From positions 868,001-932,000 of the forward strand of contig OZ037928.1 in the NCBI GenBank assembly GCA_964035575.1: a DNA stretch of 64,000 nucleotides. Direction: 5' to 3'. The position numbers and the translations under genes are program-made. Shown here piece after piece: positions 32,504-41,901 of this stretch. The DNA comes from Rhynchopus sp. YZ270_cl-10 (lineage: Eukaryota > Euglenozoa > Diplonemea > Diplonemida > Diplonemidae). The first letter of the stretch is position 1. The number at the start of each line of letters is the position of its first letter. Below the pieces are notes generated by a model, which was not told the DNA's origin, did no database searches, and was given only the letters and a program-made list of their open reading frames with translations.

Positions 32504-32543
32504 TGTTTATATTCTTTCTTTTTGTGTACGTTGTGTGTATCCC

Positions 32544-33237
32544 TCCAGGTTGGTTAAAGCTTTGCAGCCGGAAAGAAAGTAACTGCCAATCTTCGTAACG
32601 TTGTTGAGTGGTGTAAGATCTAGGTTGGTTAAACCTTTGCAGTAGTAAAGAAAGCTACTCTCAATCTTCGTAACGTTGTTGAGTGGCGTCAGATCAGGGT
32701 TGGTTAAAGCTTCGCAGCCGCAAAGAAAGGCATCCTCAATCTTCGTGACGTTGCTGAGTGCTGTCAGATCAAGCGTGGTTAAAGATTTGCAGTCGGAAAG
32801 AAAGGAGTTACTACTGACCGTCACGTTGCTGAGCGGTGTCAGATCCAGGGTCGGTAAAGATTTGCATCCGGAAAGAAAGCTACTCTCAATCTTCGTAACC
32901 TTCTTGAGAGGTGTCAGATCCAGGGTGGTTAAAGCTACGCAGTCGCAAAGAAAGCTGTTCTCAATCTTCGTAACGTTGTTTAGTGGTGTCAGATCAAGGG
33001 TGGTTAAAGCGAAGCAGCTGGAAAGAAAGCCTCTCTCAATCACCGTCAGGTTATTTAGTGGTGTCAGATCAAGGGTCGTTAAAGCTGCGCAGCCTTCAAG
33101 AAAACTAGCCTCAATCTCCGTAACGTTGCTGAGAGGTGTCAGATCTAGGGCGGTTAAAGCGAAGCAGCCGAGAAGAAAACAAGCCTCAATCTTCGTAACG
33201 TTGTTGAGTGGTGTCAGATCCAGGGTCGTTAAAGATT
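32544..33237 (-). pseudogene. LRR gene middle piece between LINE-1A and LINE-1B
   Basis: About nine 25-residue LRR repeats with no start and no tail. The upstream end joins LINE-1B with a 19-bp duplication (TCCAGGGTCGTTAAAGATT at 33219-33237 and 40995-41013), so its 5' half is 40995-41524. The downstream end meets the 5' end of LINE-1A; the remaining 3' half is not in the window. Read from upstream, the LRR frame enters LINE-1A as LTNLEGYTQRTQKERI and stops two codons before ORF1. Confidence 0.85.
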
Positions 33238-33314
33238 TAAACTTGTTGACGTGACCCATCCCCACCTTCTCAGATGAACTGAGAGGTGAGAAAGGCGCCA
33301 CGTGACCACCTTCG

Positions 33315-36300
33315 TTATCGCGGGGCAAACCCGAGACGTCCCTGGGACGTGTCGTGGTGCCCTTTCCCGCAACAGGCCTGAGGAGACGCCAGCATCGGCA
33401 ATCCGTCCTTCTTCCTCTTCCGTCCCGCCTGCACACATGCACCGCAAGCACCCCTCCCGTGGGCCACACAGTTGTGGTGCTTCTGACAGCACTGCTTCAT
33501 CGACACGTTCCCCGCACCCGCACACTGTCCGCACATCGAGAAGTTATGCACCTCACATGCCTCACGCGCCTCCACACAGTCACCCAAAATAAGCTCATCA
33601 CAATGGTGCGTCGCACAACACGCCGTGATGGGGATGTTGTTGTGCTCGCAGTCCCCGCATCGCATCTTGGTGTGTATGTCACAAACCCGCATGGCCCCCA
33701 CCTTCCTCCTTACGTCCACACGCACAGCCGGTGTCTGCCGCCTGCGTGCCTCCTGCCGTCGAATCTGCTCTGCCGCAACTGCAGCTATCGCAGCACTCTT
33801 ACGCACCTCCTCTGCCTGCTTCTGCTCTTCCTTCGCTTCCTTCCAGCGTTCGCTCTTTGCTGAGCGTTCTTCCGGAGTGGAAGTGTGAGCTACAACCGCG
33901 TCGTCACCCCACCTCGCCTTCGTCTTTTCCTTTTGTCGGGAGAGTGCTCTCCGCGACGTCGCCTTCTCCTGCAACTCCTTCAGGTATCCTTCAACCCCCG
34001 CCGCATGCGTCAGCACAGGTCGCACAGAATACCCCGTCATGATCCCCGCACCCAGTTCCTGTAAGTGGTGCACCTCCCTCTTCTCCACTCCTTTCCATAC
34101 GTCCCTTCCATGCGCCATAGTTTTCGCCGTCCGCATCATGGCACCAAAAGATTCGGCCCTCTTCAACACCGTCTCACCCGGTACGTCCAACCCCGAGAAG
34201 ATCTCAAAGTCCAGCATGAGCTCGAGCTGCGTGATGGGGGGCGTTGTGCCATCAGGCCAACGCAATGCAGCGAGCCATGCCTTCAGCGCCCAGAAGTGGT
34301 CTTCCGTCCAGCGTGGACTCTTCTTCATGTGCTTGCTCCCCCACAGTACGTTCTCCAGCGGGTTGTAGCTCTCAAGCACTGCACCCTCCTGAGGATTCCA
34401 GCCCCAAGGAAAAAGGGATTGGCCCACCACCGCCTGCTTCTTCTTCTTCTGCGAAAACCCATGTTCCACGTCGTACTTCTGCCTTGCCAGCGCGATGCTG
34501 ACCAGCATCAGTTGCACACGACGCACCGTCTGCTCTCTCTCCGCAACACTCAGCTCCTGCAAGAATATCGTCGGCACCAGGCCAAAGTCCAAGAAGCACG
34601 GGGGTGCGTCTTTGAGCAAAACCCTGAGTTTTCCGATGTCCTCTCCACGAATTTCGTCCCACTGCGGGCACCACCACCAAGCGTGTCTCCGGTCCTCTAT
34701 CGCCTCACCACAGTATCGGCACAACGAGGACTCCACCTCCTTGTTCCTCAGCAGCTGCACCCCCACCAACTGAGAGCCCGACAAGGCTCCGCGTATCGCG
34801 CCCGCCAGGTATCTGTCTGTCGTGCGGTCCTTCCACACTGCGTTCGTCGCCTGGCGATCCACACCTCCCTCAATGCCCTGCATCGACGGCCTCGTCGTCA
34901 CTGTCAGGCGGTACGCGTGTGCACGGATGCCCTCTCTCAGCTCATGCAGCCATTTGCCCTTGTCCCACAGACGAACGTGCACCCTCAACCCGATGTGTGT
35001 GGTCCAGAAGTCGAAGCTGCTCCACCGCCATCCGTATCGCTCCAGGTCGTCCCACAACAACTCTATCACACCCTTCTTGTGCATTTCAGTTACCCTTGGG
35101 TTGGCAACCCCAGGGTTCTCACGCCGGAGACGTGCCAGATCTGAAGCCCTGTCACGCCGCCTCACCTCCCGCTCCGCTCTTCGGTCATGTGCCAGCCTCC
35201 ACACTTCTTCTGCTTCTCTTCGCATGCCGTCATCTTCTGTCAGTCGGAGAAAGGCCGCCATCCTCCTCTGTACAATCTCCGCTGGCGCATCAATCCCGAC
35301 CGGAGACAACACATGCCACACAATGTTCAGCGTGCGCTGCTTCCTGCCCTGCCCCCAGACTGCTAGTGCAGCCCCTTGCCTCAACGTCTCGATGGTCTGC
35401 TTCGAGAAATCTGTCACTTCACACCCATGCAACGCTGCCATCATTGGTCCCCTTGCGCCAATAAGTGCCTTCTCAGTGAAGGATAATGGCACACTCGAAA
35501 CCCTCGTAAACACACGGTGCGCAGTAACCGCACGCTCACGCGCGATGGGCCCGAAGTTCCCCTTTCCAGCCAAAATGTCTGCTCCAACCGCCCCGAACTG
35601 CTTCTTGTCGGGGAAGAACCCGTCGCCAAGTCCAAACTTCGTCTTTGTTCCCTCCTTCGAGGTAAACCCTACGCACTTCTCTGCCTTGACCTCCATGTCC
35701 GCAGCAGTGATAAACTCCTTCGTCACCCTCGCAGCACCATGCACCTCCGCTTCCGTGTTCGCCACAGCATACACGTCGTCAGCGTACCCCATGGCGATTG
35801 CTCCCGTCCTTCTCGTCACTGCAGATCCCCACACTGCCATCAGCGCGTTCAACAGCACGACAGAAAGTGGGCAACCTTGCAGGATACCATTTGTCGTACG
35901 GAAAGCGCCTCCCACACCTACGTCTCCCAACTTGAAACGGCGTTCCATGGCAGTGTACGCCGCCCTCAGTGGTCCAAGAATACGCCAGTGCGCGCCCCAC
36001 TCCTCCGCCAGCGATAGCACAATCTCATGAGGCACACGATCGAAACATTTGGCGTAGTCAATCGTGAAGCCCCATACCTGGTCTGTGTCGTCACCCGACA
36101 GCACCGCCTTCTCCAGCTTGAGCGACAAGTGCCAGTACAGGTGTGCAGTGCTGTGTCCTGCTCTGAAGCCGTGCTGTTGCTCACCAATCCAGCTTTCCTG
36201 CCACTTTATCAGTCTTCGCAACCTCGCTGCCGCCCACAGTCTGTAGATACACGAAGTGATCGTGATAGGTCGCTGCTTCAGCGGGGTGTCGTCTTCCCCT

Positions 36301-38081
36301 TTGGGGATGAGCGCAATGAGTGCTCTCATCAAAGAAGGCGGCCACTCCCCCGTACACTCAATCGCATCAAACACATCTGCCAACCTGTCGAGCAGCACCA
36401 GAGGAAGCGCCTTCAGCTCTGCCATGCGCCAACCCTCCACCCCAGCAGAAGTTTGCGTCTTCATCCTCCCCAGAGTTTGCTGCAACTCCTTCCCCGTCAG
36501 CCTGTCCATCTGCATCGCTTGCCCCTTGCCTGCGATGTCTTCTGTAAACTTCTCCCTGAACGCACCCCAGTCGGGTTCTGGCTTTTCCGCATATCGGCGA
36601 AGAATCGGCATCCACGCCTCATGCAGGAGGGTGTCCATCTCCTCAGCGTTGGCGGTGAACTTCCCATCCTCGTTCTTCAGGGCAGTCATCTTCCTGTACT
36701 GTTCGTCCTTGCAGTATTTGAAGATCGCCTTGGGAGCATTGTGCCATGCATCCCGTAGGCGCTGCCGCCAGTCCTCCAGTCGCTTCCGCTTCACTCGGTC
36801 CGCAAGCGTTGACACCTTCACTCGCACGGCTCTGCACAGATCCACCAAAGCCTCCTCGCTAGGCATATCCTGTTGCAGTGAGTCGTCGTCCAGCAGAACA
36901 CGCAGTTCCTTCCGCGCCTTGCTCCAACAATTGCACACGTCATGTGGCGGCACACCACCGTTGCTCCTCACGTACCACAGCCGACATTCTTCCAGCCTGC
37001 CCACGTTCTTCGTCAGCCTTCTCTGGCTCACTGTCAGAGCGTCCCCTTCCTTGCTCTGCTTCGCAGTCCGGTGCTTCGGCTTCGGGTCAAACGTTTTGCC
37101 TCTTCCGCAATACGCCTTCGTCGGGCCCTCAATCTCGCCTTCGCACGCCTGCAGCAAGAAGTCCTCTGCCCACTTGTTCCACTGTATCCACCTATCCTGA
37201 GGGTGTTGAAGCGCCCCCCACTGCAGCTCCTTGCTCGCAAACGCCTTTTGTGCATTCTTCACGCCTTGTCCACACTTGTCCAAAGGGAACTGCTTCGGCA
37301 GAGTGTACGCGAGCACGATCTGCCTGTACGCACCTACATCCAGCGCTATCTCTACCGGTCTGTGCTGCGGGAGCCCAGAGTCGTGGACAACCTTCACAGA
37401 CGACAGCCCTGTGCACGCAGCTCGGTTCAGCAGAACGTAATCGAGCCTCTTGCGGATCTCCTTGCCGTCTTTCACCGAGAAGTAGGTGTTGTCCGGGGTC
37501 GTCCCAAGCACCCTTGCGTGCTCTTCGGCAGTGTCCTTCCACCATCCTGTGTCCAGTGTAGCAGCCAGCACACCTGATTTCCCTGGACCTGCGTTGAAAT
37601 CCCCACCAATCACCCCAGGAATATCACCAAGCTCTGCAGCAGCCTCCATCACCTCGCCAAGTATTTTCTCCCTAGCCTCCGGGTCCGCCGACGGCGCGTA
37701 GACGGAGGTCACGTCGATCCACTCGTTGCCTTTGCCGTACGCCACCTTCGCCTTCACCCATCGCGTTGAGTCCCAGAGGTTCTTTTCCAAGGTTGAGGAG
37801 GGCGGGCTCGTGAGCACAGGTATTCCCTCTTGCACCAGAATCGCAACACCACCAGATTTCGCTTCTTCGGCCGACCTCCATTCCGGCAACTCCTTACCCC
37901 ACACCACCTGCCAACCCTGCTTGCGGTACTCGATGGAGAGGCGCTTCTGCGTCGTCACGGTGCACTTTGTCTCTTGCACCAGAACAACGTGAGCATCCTC
38001 CGCAACCTTCAGCAGAGAGCTCCCGCCTGTCTGCAGCGCCGTCACATTGCTGCACACTATCTTTAGTGGGGCAAGGCCCAC
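33315..38081 (-). CDS. LINE-1B ORF2: APE endonuclease, reverse transcriptase, zinc knuckle, Cys/His-rich tail
   Basis: 1588 aa. The APE-type endonuclease is at about 1-245 (CSNVTAL, QETKC, VYAPSAD, GGDFNAG, RLDYVLLN, PQHRP). The reverse transcriptase is at about 560-800: LIPKGEDD, QHGFRAGHST, Asp675 in GFTIDYAKCF, NGILQGCPLS and Tyr766-Asp769 in GYADD. A knuckle CRYC...HAWWWC follows near 1140, as in other APE LINEs. The C-terminal 110 residues hold three copies of a Cys/His pattern (C-x2-H, CGxC, CC-x2-HHC) that I do not recognise. No RNase H follows the RT; a degenerate one is in ORF1. The first codon is GTG (38081), with no AUG near it; the frame is -1 relative to ORF1. Confidence 0.9.
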   Translation of the reverse strand: MGLAPLKIVCSNVTALQTGGSSLLKVAEDAHVVLVQETKCTVTTQKRLSIEYRKQGWQVVWGKELPEWRSAEEAKSGGVAILVQEGIPVLTSPPSSTLEKNLWDSTRWVKAKVAYGKGNEWIDVTSVYAPSADPEAREKILGEVMEAAAELGDIPGVIGGDFNAGPGKSGVLAATLDTGWWKDTAEEHARVLGTTPDNTYFSVKDGKEIRKRLDYVLLNRAACTGLSSVKVVHDSGLPQHRPVEIALDVGAYRQIVLAYTLPKQFPLDKCGQGVKNAQKAFASKELQWGALQHPQDRWIQWNKWAEDFLLQACEGEIEGPTKAYCGRGKTFDPKPKHRTAKQSKEGDALTVSQRRLTKNVGRLEECRLWYVRSNGGVPPHDVCNCWSKARKELRVLLDDDSLQQDMPSEEALVDLCRAVRVKVSTLADRVKRKRLEDWRQRLRDAWHNAPKAIFKYCKDEQYRKMTALKNEDGKFTANAEEMDTLLHEAWMPILRRYAEKPEPDWGAFREKFTEDIAGKGQAMQMDRLTGKELQQTLGRMKTQTSAGVEGWRMAELKALPLVLLDRLADVFDAIECTGEWPPSLMRALIALIPKGEDDTPLKQRPITITSCIYRLWAAARLRRLIKWQESWIGEQQHGFRAGHSTAHLYWHLSLKLEKAVLSGDDTDQVWGFTIDYAKCFDRVPHEIVLSLAEEWGAHWRILGPLRAAYTAMERRFKLGDVGVGGAFRTTNGILQGCPLSVVLLNALMAVWGSAVTRRTGAIAMGYADDVYAVANTEAEVHGAARVTKEFITAADMEVKAEKCVGFTSKEGTKTKFGLGDGFFPDKKQFGAVGADILAGKGNFGPIARERAVTAHRVFTRVSSVPLSFTEKALIGARGPMMAALHGCEVTDFSKQTIETLRQGAALAVWGQGRKQRTLNIVWHVLSPVGIDAPAEIVQRRMAAFLRLTEDDGMRREAEEVWRLAHDRRAEREVRRRDRASDLARLRRENPGVANPRVTEMHKKGVIELLWDDLERYGWRWSSFDFWTTHIGLRVHVRLWDKGKWLHELREGIRAHAYRLTVTTRPSMQGIEGGVDRQATNAVWKDRTTDRYLAGAIRGALSGSQLVGVQLLRNKEVESSLCRYCGEAIEDRRHAWWWCPQWDEIRGEDIGKLRVLLKDAPPCFLDFGLVPTIFLQELSVAEREQTVRRVQLMLVSIALARQKYDVEHGFSQKKKKQAVVGQSLFPWGWNPQEGAVLESYNPLENVLWGSKHMKKSPRWTEDHFWALKAWLAALRWPDGTTPPITQLELMLDFEIFSGLDVPGETVLKRAESFGAMMRTAKTMAHGRDVWKGVEKREVHHLQELGAGIMTGYSVRPVLTHAAGVEGYLKELQEKATSRRALSRQKEKTKARWGDDAVVAHTSTPEERSAKSERWKEAKEEQKQAEEVRKSAAIAAVAAEQIRRQEARRRQTPAVRVDVRRKVGAMRVCDIHTKMRCGDCEHNNIPITACCATHHCDELILGDCVEAREACEVHNFSMCGQCAGAGNVSMKQCCQKHHNCVAHGRGACGACVQAGRKRKKDGLPMLASPQACCGKGHHDTSQGRLGFAPR

Positions 38082-38089
38082 GGTCGTGA

Positions 38090-40954
38090 TTAATACGACC
38101 TTTCTCGGTTATTGTCCGTGTCGCGGGGGCGGCTGTTCTCGTCCGTCGTCGTATCTTTCTTCTTCTCCTCACCGCCACGATCTTGAGCATCCCTGGCCTT
38201 GTCCTTGGCCTCGCGAGCTGCCTTCTTCAGCGCCTCGTTCTCCTCCGTGAGCCGCTTGCTCTCCGCTGCCAGCTGCACGTTCTGGTCCTTGCACTGCTGC
38301 ACCGTCTCCTTCATCTCAGCACATTCTGCTCTGAGCTGTTCCATGTCGAGAGGCTGCGGCGGTTGCGCGACTGGTGCCGACTGCTGCGGCTGTCCCATCA
38401 TCCGCTTCTGTGCCTCCAACATCTCCTTCTGCTGCTCCATGACGCCCTTCATCATCTCCCGCAATTCCTTCATCTCCTTCTTCATCATCTCTATCTCGTC
38501 CTGCGCTGCTGATGAAGCTGCGGGAGGTGCCGGAGCCGCCGGTGCCCCTGTTGCAGGGTGGGGTCGAGCTGCAGGTGGTGCGTATCCCCTCGCCTTAGCC
38601 GCCCACGTGCCAGCGCCGCTCTCTGCTGCTCCTTGCCTCGGTACTGGGAACTGCGCCAGAGGGAAACCCCACGGATTCGCACCCACCTTCTGCACACGAC
38701 GCCCTTCCTTCACCGCACACACCGTCAACACCAATCCACCCACCTCCAGCACCCCTTCTGTGCTCGGGCACGGCACATCCGACGTAACCGTCCACTTGTG
38801 CCCTCGCGACAGCACCTTCACCGTCCAGCTCGCCTCCCTCACCAGCCCCTCACACAACAGCTGGACCGACGTGTTCGCCGGAATTCCCCCAATCTCGTAC
38901 CTGTGTCCCTGCACGACGACGTCCTCCTGCACAAGAAGCCTCTTCGCAGCCTCCAAGTCCCCCTTCATCACCCGCACCGCGTAGCCCCCTTCCCCTACGG
39001 CGAGTCCGCGCACGCTATCCTCCATGTTCTCCTCAACAAGGTCCAGCCGTGCCAGAGCAGACTCCAGCGGTTCCGCCTTCCACAACAACCCACAGTCCCC
39101 GTACTCCTTTGCCTGGAAGAGGTGCCGCACAAACACCCCTTCCCGTCCGCTTCTCCTCAGCATGGCGCACACCATGTCCTCCGTCACGTCCACAGACATC
39201 TCCATCCATCCTCCTCTCTCCAAGCCGCGTCCACACCGCACCCCCTGCAACCCGTACCACCGACGCATGCGTTGCTCTCCCTTTGTGCGCCCCTCCCCCT
39301 GGAGCAACATCGTTCTGCCCATCAGCGTAATCAGCTTGCTCGAGAACGTGCTCTCCACCGGCTTCACCACGTCGTCCAAGTTAGTTGTCATGGACGACAG
39401 CCACACTTCTTCCACCTTTGCTCCCCGCTCCGTCTTCACCGCCACCTTCGCCTTCTTCGTGCGCGCTGCACCCGTACACTTCGAACGGGACACAATCACC
39501 ATCTGCGGAAGTTGGTGCAGCAACTGTAACCCCTGCAGAAGTTCGCTCGCCTTCCACGCAACTGCCGCCACCTGCGTCACCCCTTCCACATTGCTGGGCA
39601 CTGCATCCCACACCGGTATTTTCCATCCCTGGGGCGCCAGGTTCAGTGCATCCTCCGCTGCGCTCTGGGTCACCGCCGTCGCCTTCTTCTTCCCCTTCAC
39701 AGCTGTAGCCGGTACGTGCAGTTGCGGTTGTCCCACTGCGCACAGAAGTTCCTCCCCCACCTTCAACCCTGCCGATTCCACAGCACCGTAGTGTACCCCC
39801 TCGAACCCCAGGACTACGTCAGACTCCGTGAAGGTGAGGTTAGCCTTCTCCGGAGTTCCTTCTGCCAGCTGCCCGTCGGACTGCCCGTCGATCAGCGTAG
39901 CCCGTAGCGCGTTCTCCGGTCCAACGTCAAGCACAACAATGCGGACCTTCATCACCTTGGCGATCGCATGGAGACACAAATGGTCCCCCCATGTCCCCAG
40001 CTGCGCCATGCCTGCCAGGTATGCATCAATGCACCCCTCGTCCACAAATGGGCTGTAGTGTGCCTTCTGCTCCTTCATCACCTCAACTGCGAGCCTGCGG
40101 AAGCCTGCGTGACCATTCGGGGACCGCTCCACAGACCACGCCACCGACCGGAACAGACAGTCCCCCTTGCCCCCACATTCCTCCCATCGCAACCCCCATC
40201 TTTCCAGGTGTCCCTTGACACCTGGCTGCACGGCAGCTGCCAGCGTCTCCGTCCTGCATCCCCTTGCGGCGTACACCCCTCCTGCAACCAGCTGGGCGTT
40301 GCTCTCTGCCTCCTTCATCCCCTTCCCCGCCTTCGCACAGTGCTGCAGCGATACCCTTATCCCCCTCTTCTTCAACTCGCCCAGCAGCGCCTTCACCTTC
40401 TCCAGCCTCGGCTTCAGCAACGACGAGTCGCAGGCGTGCCCCTCAGCCACCTGCCTCCAGACCACCAAGTGCGTGACCCACACGCGCGCGTGGGTGCCCT
40501 TCGGGTACGACCCGTCGGCCACCCCTTGAAGCCCGAGCAGGATGCCCTCGTACGCGGCTTCTGCCTTGGTGATGTTTGCCAGGCGGCGGGTTACTTCCCA
40601 GTGCGTTCCTGGTTCCTCCTCCGTCGCATCACGCGCCAGCGCACACAGCCCCGTCGTGTCCCGCACCTTCTCGCCCGTCACTACTCCGATGAAGACATCG
40701 GGATCCTTCCTCTCCTCCCCTGCACTGCGCTTCATGCCGCCTGCCCCCGGGTAGGCGGGCTGCCGTAGCCCCTCAGTCCAGTGCGCCTGCTCCGCCGCCG
40801 CCGTCACCTCGTCACTGCAATAGCAGTTCCACGACCTGCAGCACACAGGCGCCGGCGGGTGTGGCGTCCACTTGGCCGATCCGTGTGACGGATCGTTGCC
40901 CGGGATACTCCGCGTGGAGGCTGGACGTGACTTCGACACCATGTACGAAAACAT
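38090..40954 (-). CDS. LINE-1B ORF1: RNase H-like/OTU/coiled-coil protein
   Basis: 954 aa. The N-terminal 50 residues are Cys-rich near 38-46 (VCCRSWNCYC). An RNase H-like fold is suggested by AYEGILLGL, VWVTHLVV and the alternation of strands at 86-226, but the four acidic positions are I, A, T and E. OTU protease follows: Asp265, Cys266, His388. The middle part is uncharacterised, and the C-terminus is a coiled coil for likely self-association. It ends NNRERSY, overlapping the open ORF2 frame. OTU enzymes cleave ubiquitin linkages or process polyproteins; which applies here is not shown. Confidence 0.87.
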   Translation of the reverse strand: MFSYMVSKSRPASTRSIPGNDPSHGSAKWTPHPPAPVCCRSWNCYCSDEVTAAAEQAHWTEGLRQPAYPGAGGMKRSAGEERKDPDVFIGVVTGEKVRDTTGLCALARDATEEEPGTHWEVTRRLANITKAEAAYEGILLGLQGVADGSYPKGTHARVWVTHLVVWRQVAEGHACDSSLLKPRLEKVKALLGELKKRGIRVSLQHCAKAGKGMKEAESNAQLVAGGVYAARGCRTETLAAAVQPGVKGHLERWGLRWEECGGKGDCLFRSVAWSVERSPNGHAGFRRLAVEVMKEQKAHYSPFVDEGCIDAYLAGMAQLGTWGDHLCLHAIAKVMKVRIVVLDVGPENALRATLIDGQSDGQLAEGTPEKANLTFTESDVVLGFEGVHYGAVESAGLKVGEELLCAVGQPQLHVPATAVKGKKKATAVTQSAAEDALNLAPQGWKIPVWDAVPSNVEGVTQVAAVAWKASELLQGLQLLHQLPQMVIVSRSKCTGAARTKKAKVAVKTERGAKVEEVWLSSMTTNLDDVVKPVESTFSSKLITLMGRTMLLQGEGRTKGEQRMRRWYGLQGVRCGRGLERGGWMEMSVDVTEDMVCAMLRRSGREGVFVRHLFQAKEYGDCGLLWKAEPLESALARLDLVEENMEDSVRGLAVGEGGYAVRVMKGDLEAAKRLLVQEDVVVQGHRYEIGGIPANTSVQLLCEGLVREASWTVKVLSRGHKWTVTSDVPCPSTEGVLEVGGLVLTVCAVKEGRRVQKVGANPWGFPLAQFPVPRQGAAESGAGTWAAKARGYAPPAARPHPATGAPAAPAPPAASSAAQDEIEMMKKEMKELREMMKGVMEQQKEMLEAQKRMMGQPQQSAPVAQPPQPLDMEQLRAECAEMKETVQQCKDQNVQLAAESKRLTEENEALKKAAREAKDKARDAQDRGGEEKKKDTTTDENSRPRDTDNNRERSY

Positions 40955-40994
40955 TGTTTATATTCTTTCTTTTTGTGTACGTTGTGTGTATCCC

Positions 40995-41524
40995 TCCAGG
41001 GTCGTTAAAGATTCGCATCTTGCGAGAAAGCAACTGCCAATCCGCGTCACATTGCTCAACCCAGACAGGTCAATACTTGTTAACGAGGTGCAGTCCTCGA
41101 GGAACTCGTCTCCAATCTGTGTCACAAAGGACACAGCACTGAGATCAAGTCGCGTTAACGATCCATACGACAAGAACCCATCAGGAATGACAGTCGCAAC
41201 CTCCGCCTGCAGAAGCAAACACGCAACCTCAGGATCCTTCACCTTCTCCAACCTCTTTATCGTCAGGTCAGTCTCACCCAACGCATGAAGCGCTGCAACA
41301 GCTTCGAACTTCATCGACTTCGTGAGGACAATCGTGTCACCAGCACTCAGCTGCGTCATGTCGTATCCTTCGCCCATCGCTTCGTCTCCGAAACTCATGC
41401 AAAAGCTGTCTTCAGGCAGCCCCATTGCAGACGCCACCTTCTGCCGCATGTGCTCCGCTGTGTCATCTGCACCCACCTCGACTGTGTGCTGATTCGCTTT
41501 GAAATCCTCGAAGTGCACGTCCAT
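40995..41524 (-). pseudogene. LRR gene 5' half, cut by LINE-1B
   Basis: It starts MDVHFEDF at 41524 with the usual leader and encodes the ubiquitin-like domain, linker and the first LRR repeats. It then reads into LINE-1B as SLTTLEGYTQRTQKERI and stops. Its continuation on the other side of the LINE is 32544-33237. The truncated product of about 188 residues could still be made. Confidence 0.87.
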
Positions 41525-41901
41525 TTCTTTGTTGTGGTTTCTTTTTGTGTTCTGAGCTCTGTGTGTGGTGGTGGGGTGTGGAGGACAAGACAACAAGCCT
41601 GCAGTCTTTGCAAAGAGCCTTGCTTATATTTATCACACACTGTTTGCACCCCCATTTCTCGGCAGCAACCTGCTGTTCATCTCTGAGTCCAAAGCCACCC
41701 ACGTATCCTCCAGCCGCATCGTGGCGTACTGCAGCAGATGCCCCAACTCCACATCAACCGTCCCCACCATCTGCCAAGGACCGTTTACAATAACGCCCTC
41801 CGCATTCACAGTCTCATACGCACAATACAGCCTGATATGCGCGTAGTTCCCCTTCAACTTCTCTCCTTTGGTGTTCTTCCTCCACAGCTCCGGCATGGAC
41901 A
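41525..41901. other. LRR leader fused to an orphan segment
   Basis: 41525-41589 is LRR leader without the usual hairpin. 41590-41901 is found nowhere else in the window. On the minus strand it has an open frame of about 87 residues (starting near 41895: MPELWRKNTKG, later LYCAYETVNAEG and GTVDVELGHLLQY, stop at 41633) with natural composition and no family I recognise. It may be a captured host gene fragment. Confidence 0.5.

Larger units (their letters stand above)
24807..32543 (-). mobile_element. LINE-1 copy A, full length, ORF2 frameshifted
   Basis: About 7.7 kb. The 5' end (minus strand) is GGGATACACACAACGTACAC, followed by a roughly 40-base leader, ORF1, ORF2, a 76-base 3' UTR and the terminus GTCAACAAGTTTAA without a poly(A) tail. 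The 3' UTR holds a hairpin (TCTCAG-ATGAA-CTGAGA) conserved in copies A, B and D. Flanks are LRR sequence on both sides but do not form a matching target duplication (AATGGCGG at the 3' side, CAGGTTGG at the 5' side). This indicates recombination between two insertions. It is nearly identical to copy B. Confidence 0.88.
33238..40994 (-). mobile_element. LINE-1 copy B, full length and apparently intact
   Basis: About 7757 bp, with a perfect 19-bp target duplication TCCAGGGTCGTTAAAGATT at 33219-33237 and 40995-41013. Both ORFs are open. The order on the minus strand is short leader, ORF1 (954 aa), 8-base gap, ORF2 (1588 aa), 76-base 3' UTR with hairpin, and a tail-less 3' end (GTCAACAAGTTTAA). 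It lies inside an LRR gene. The 5' junction splits the Asp codon of the LTTLDL motif, the same position as in copies A and C. Confidence 0.92.

Noticed and set aside
24870-41288. Many plus-strand ORFs of 60-400 aa opposite the LINEs and LRR genes
   Set aside because: They are antisense shadows of the minus-strand genes: they recur wherever those are repeated and show no domains.
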